Positions 6,928 to 8,235 of a DNA stretch of 8,235 bases are shown in pieces. The translations under genes and the position numbers were made by a program. The DNA is from Bacillota bacterium. GTDB taxonomy: Bacteria; Bacillota; Bacilli; Tumebacillales; Effusibacillaceae. The stretch is taken from assembly GCA_020059765.1 (NCBI GenBank), contig JAGVBM010000189.1:1-8235 (forward strand), written 5' to 3'. The notes under the pieces were generated by a model that worked only from the letters and a program-made list of their open reading frames with translations, searched no databases and was not told the origin of the DNA. How positions within the stretch are numbered: the stretch's first letter is position 1; the number at the start of each line of letters is the position of its first letter.

Positions 6928-6933
6928 ATTATA
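6928..6933 (-). promoter_or_regulatory. candidate -10 box for the glcEFD operon
   Basis: A perfect TATAAT on the minus strand in AT-rich DNA, about 78 bases upstream of the glcE start codon, which would give a leader of about 70 bases. The -35 region 16-18 bases upstream is poor (AGCGAA-like), so activator help is possible. Confidence 0.4.
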
Positions 6934-6985
6934 AATTATTTTTTACTATTTCGCTACTTGGTGGTGATTTTTTCTAGCATTCTTC

Positions 6986-6994
6986 TGGTATACT
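6986..6994 (+). promoter_or_regulatory. candidate extended -10 promoter for the APC permease
   Basis: TGGTATACT is an extended -10 element (TGn followed by TATACT), 78 bases upstream of the permease ATG. The -35 region is only a T-rich stretch (GATTTT), which an extended -10 can tolerate. It faces away from the glc promoter in the same 222-bp gap. Confidence 0.45.
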
Positions 6995-7072
6995 CGGAAT
7001 AGTTTCAAGCCTTGGGAATACACGCCGATGTTCGCGCAAAAGGTTTCTTTTTCAGAAAAAAGAGGGATACTT

Positions 7073-8235
7073 ATGACACAGCGCACGATTACCTATACAC
7101 AAGGGATTGCACTTTACATGGGGGCCGTGCTCGGTTCCGGCATTCTGATTCTTCCCGGATATACGGCCGATGTGGCCGGCCCGGCCTCGATTCTTTCTTG
7201 GACGATTCTGTCTTTGCTAAGCGTTCCGCTCGCCTACACCTTCGCCCGGTTGGCTTTGCAATTTGAAGATCTCGGCGGGATCGCGACTATAGTGCAGCAT
7301 GCCTTCGGCAGGATCTGGAGTACAATTGTCGGGTGGTTTTTCTTTGTCTGGGTAGCAGTCGGTCAAGCGGTTGTCGGTCTTACCGGTTCCGGTTATCTGG
7401 TCAGTGTGTTCCGTCTCTCCGATACTTGGTATTACTTGTTTGCGTTTCTGTTTTTGCTTGTGGCGCTGGCCACCAATCTGCTCGGCATGAAGGCCAGCGG
7501 CCGACTGTCCTTGTTGTTGAGCGGCGCCGTACTGGTCCTGTTAATCACCACCATCCTGTTTGCATTCCCGCAAATCAAGCCGTCCCACTTCACCCCTTTT
7601 GCACCCCACGGTACGGAAGGAATCGGCCGGGCAGCCGTGCTGATCTTTTGGGCGTTTTTCGGTTGGGAAAGCATTACCCATCTGGTGCCAGAATTTCGCA
7701 ATCCGCAACGGGATGTCATGCGCAGCACTTGGTCCAGTGTATTTTTAATCGGCATTGTATACACGCTGTTGTCGGTCGTGACGGTCGGCACACATACCTA
7801 CGGCGATCAGGGAACTGCCGCACCGCTGGCCGTCCTGATGAGCGAATCGCTCGGCTTGAGTGCCGGTCTCGCTACTGCGATCATCGCTGTTATCGTCTGT
7901 CTCGGTACGTTGAACGTGTTTCTCGCCAGCTCTTCCCGACTTGGATACGCACTGGCGAAAGAAAGAAAGTTTCCCCAATGGTTCGGCAAAATGAGCGGCA
8001 AGGGAGTGCCCTATCGGAGTGCCGGGTTCCTGTTTGTGACAAACAGCGGGACGCTGGCCGTCAGTTACGGGCTGCACGTTTCCGTTGACCGTTTGATTCT
8101 CGTTCCCACTACCCTCGGCATTCTCGTGTACGTGATTGCATCTTTTGCCTGCGTGAAGCTGTTGTGGCACGATCGGATCGGCCGATGGTCCGCTTTGACG
8201 GCTGCCGTGTCCATTCTTGCCATCGCTCCCTTCGC
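7073..8235 (+). CDS. APC-superfamily amino-acid permease (YjeH-like), partial
   Basis: This reading frame is open from the ATG at 7073-7075 to the right edge, about 387 residues, with the C-terminus missing. It is a polytopic membrane protein with about ten or eleven hydrophobic helices visible. Helix 1 contains GAVLGSGILILP (17-28), the glycine-rich unwound segment (GSGI) that binds the substrate amino group in APC transporters. A FFGWESITHLVPEF block followed by NPQRD near the middle resembles the family's conserved FxGxEAxxHxxxEFxNPxRD segment. The overall look is closest to the E. coli YjeH exporter of methionine and branched-chain amino acids (about 418 residues), so roughly 30 residues are probably missing. 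The ribosome-binding site is AGAGGG, six bases from the ATG. It is divergent from the glc operon and has no clear functional tie to it. Substrate and direction of transport are inferred; import of amino acids by a related permease is possible. Confidence 0.88.
   Translation, partial: MTQRTITYTQGIALYMGAVLGSGILILPGYTADVAGPASILSWTILSLLSVPLAYTFARLALQFEDLGGIATIVQHAFGRIWSTIVGWFFFVWVAVGQAVVGLTGSGYLVSVFRLSDTWYYLFAFLFLLVALATNLLGMKASGRLSLLLSGAVLVLLITTILFAFPQIKPSHFTPFAPHGTEGIGRAAVLIFWAFFGWESITHLVPEFRNPQRDVMRSTWSSVFLIGIVYTLLSVVTVGTHTYGDQGTAAPLAVLMSESLGLSAGLATAIIAVIVCLGTLNVFLASSSRLGYALAKERKFPQWFGKMSGKGVPYRSAGFLFVTNSGTLAVSYGLHVSVDRLILVPTTLGILVYVIASFACVKLLWHDRIGRWSALTAAVSILAIAPF

Noticed and set aside
7047..7064. 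Small AT-rich hairpin (TCTTTTT/AAAAAGA) before the permease start
   Set aside because: The stem is all weak pairs apart from one G-C, has no T-run after it, and is likely just A/T-rich leader sequence.
7333..8088. 251-codon plus-strand frame overlapping the permease
   Set aside because: It is an out-of-frame shadow of the permease, which shows clear membrane helices and APC motifs in the other frame.

Overview
The window looks like part of a Firmicutes chromosome. G+C is moderate and every gene has a strong GGAGG-type ribosome-binding site. It carries a ferredoxin-dependent 2-oxoacid oxidoreductase operon beside a glycolate oxidase operon. An aerobic or facultative member of the Bacilli, such as the Alicyclobacillaceae, is my best guess, but this rests on protein style only and was not searched. 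No RNA genes, CRISPR arrays, transposons or phage genes were seen.

Layout. Positions 1-2429 hold a minus-strand operon, transcribed right to left and running off the left edge. Its order is a small P-loop ATPase, a two-cluster ferredoxin (delta) subunit, the alpha (VorB-type) subunit, and the beta (TPP-binding) subunit, which is cut by the window edge. This enzyme class oxidises branched-chain 2-oxoacids or related 2-oxoacids to acyl-CoA and CO2 and reduces ferredoxin. A gamma subunit gene is expected just beyond position 1. Positions 2430-2737 are non-coding. They hold candidate promoter and operator elements for this operon, including a 19-bp near-perfect palindrome, and a clear rho-independent terminator for the next operon.

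Positions 2738-6850 hold a second minus-strand operon: an FAD subunit (GlcE-like), an Fe-S subunit (GlcF) and an FAD subunit (GlcD). The genes are tightly packed: one base lies between the first two, and the last two overlap by four bases. Together they should form a membrane-associated glycolate oxidase that oxidises glycolate to glyoxylate and passes electrons through the Fe-S subunit to the respiratory chain. The order E-F-D differs from the textbook glcDEF order. Positions 6851-7072 are a divergent promoter region. From 7073 to the right edge a plus-strand gene encodes an amino-acid permease of the APC superfamily (YjeH-like), cut before its end.

The window is mostly recognisable metabolism. 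The least explained parts are the P-loop ATPase that heads the oxidoreductase operon, the palindrome upstream of it, and a perfect four-fold GGCGC tandem repeat inside glcE. I found no convincing wholly new system.
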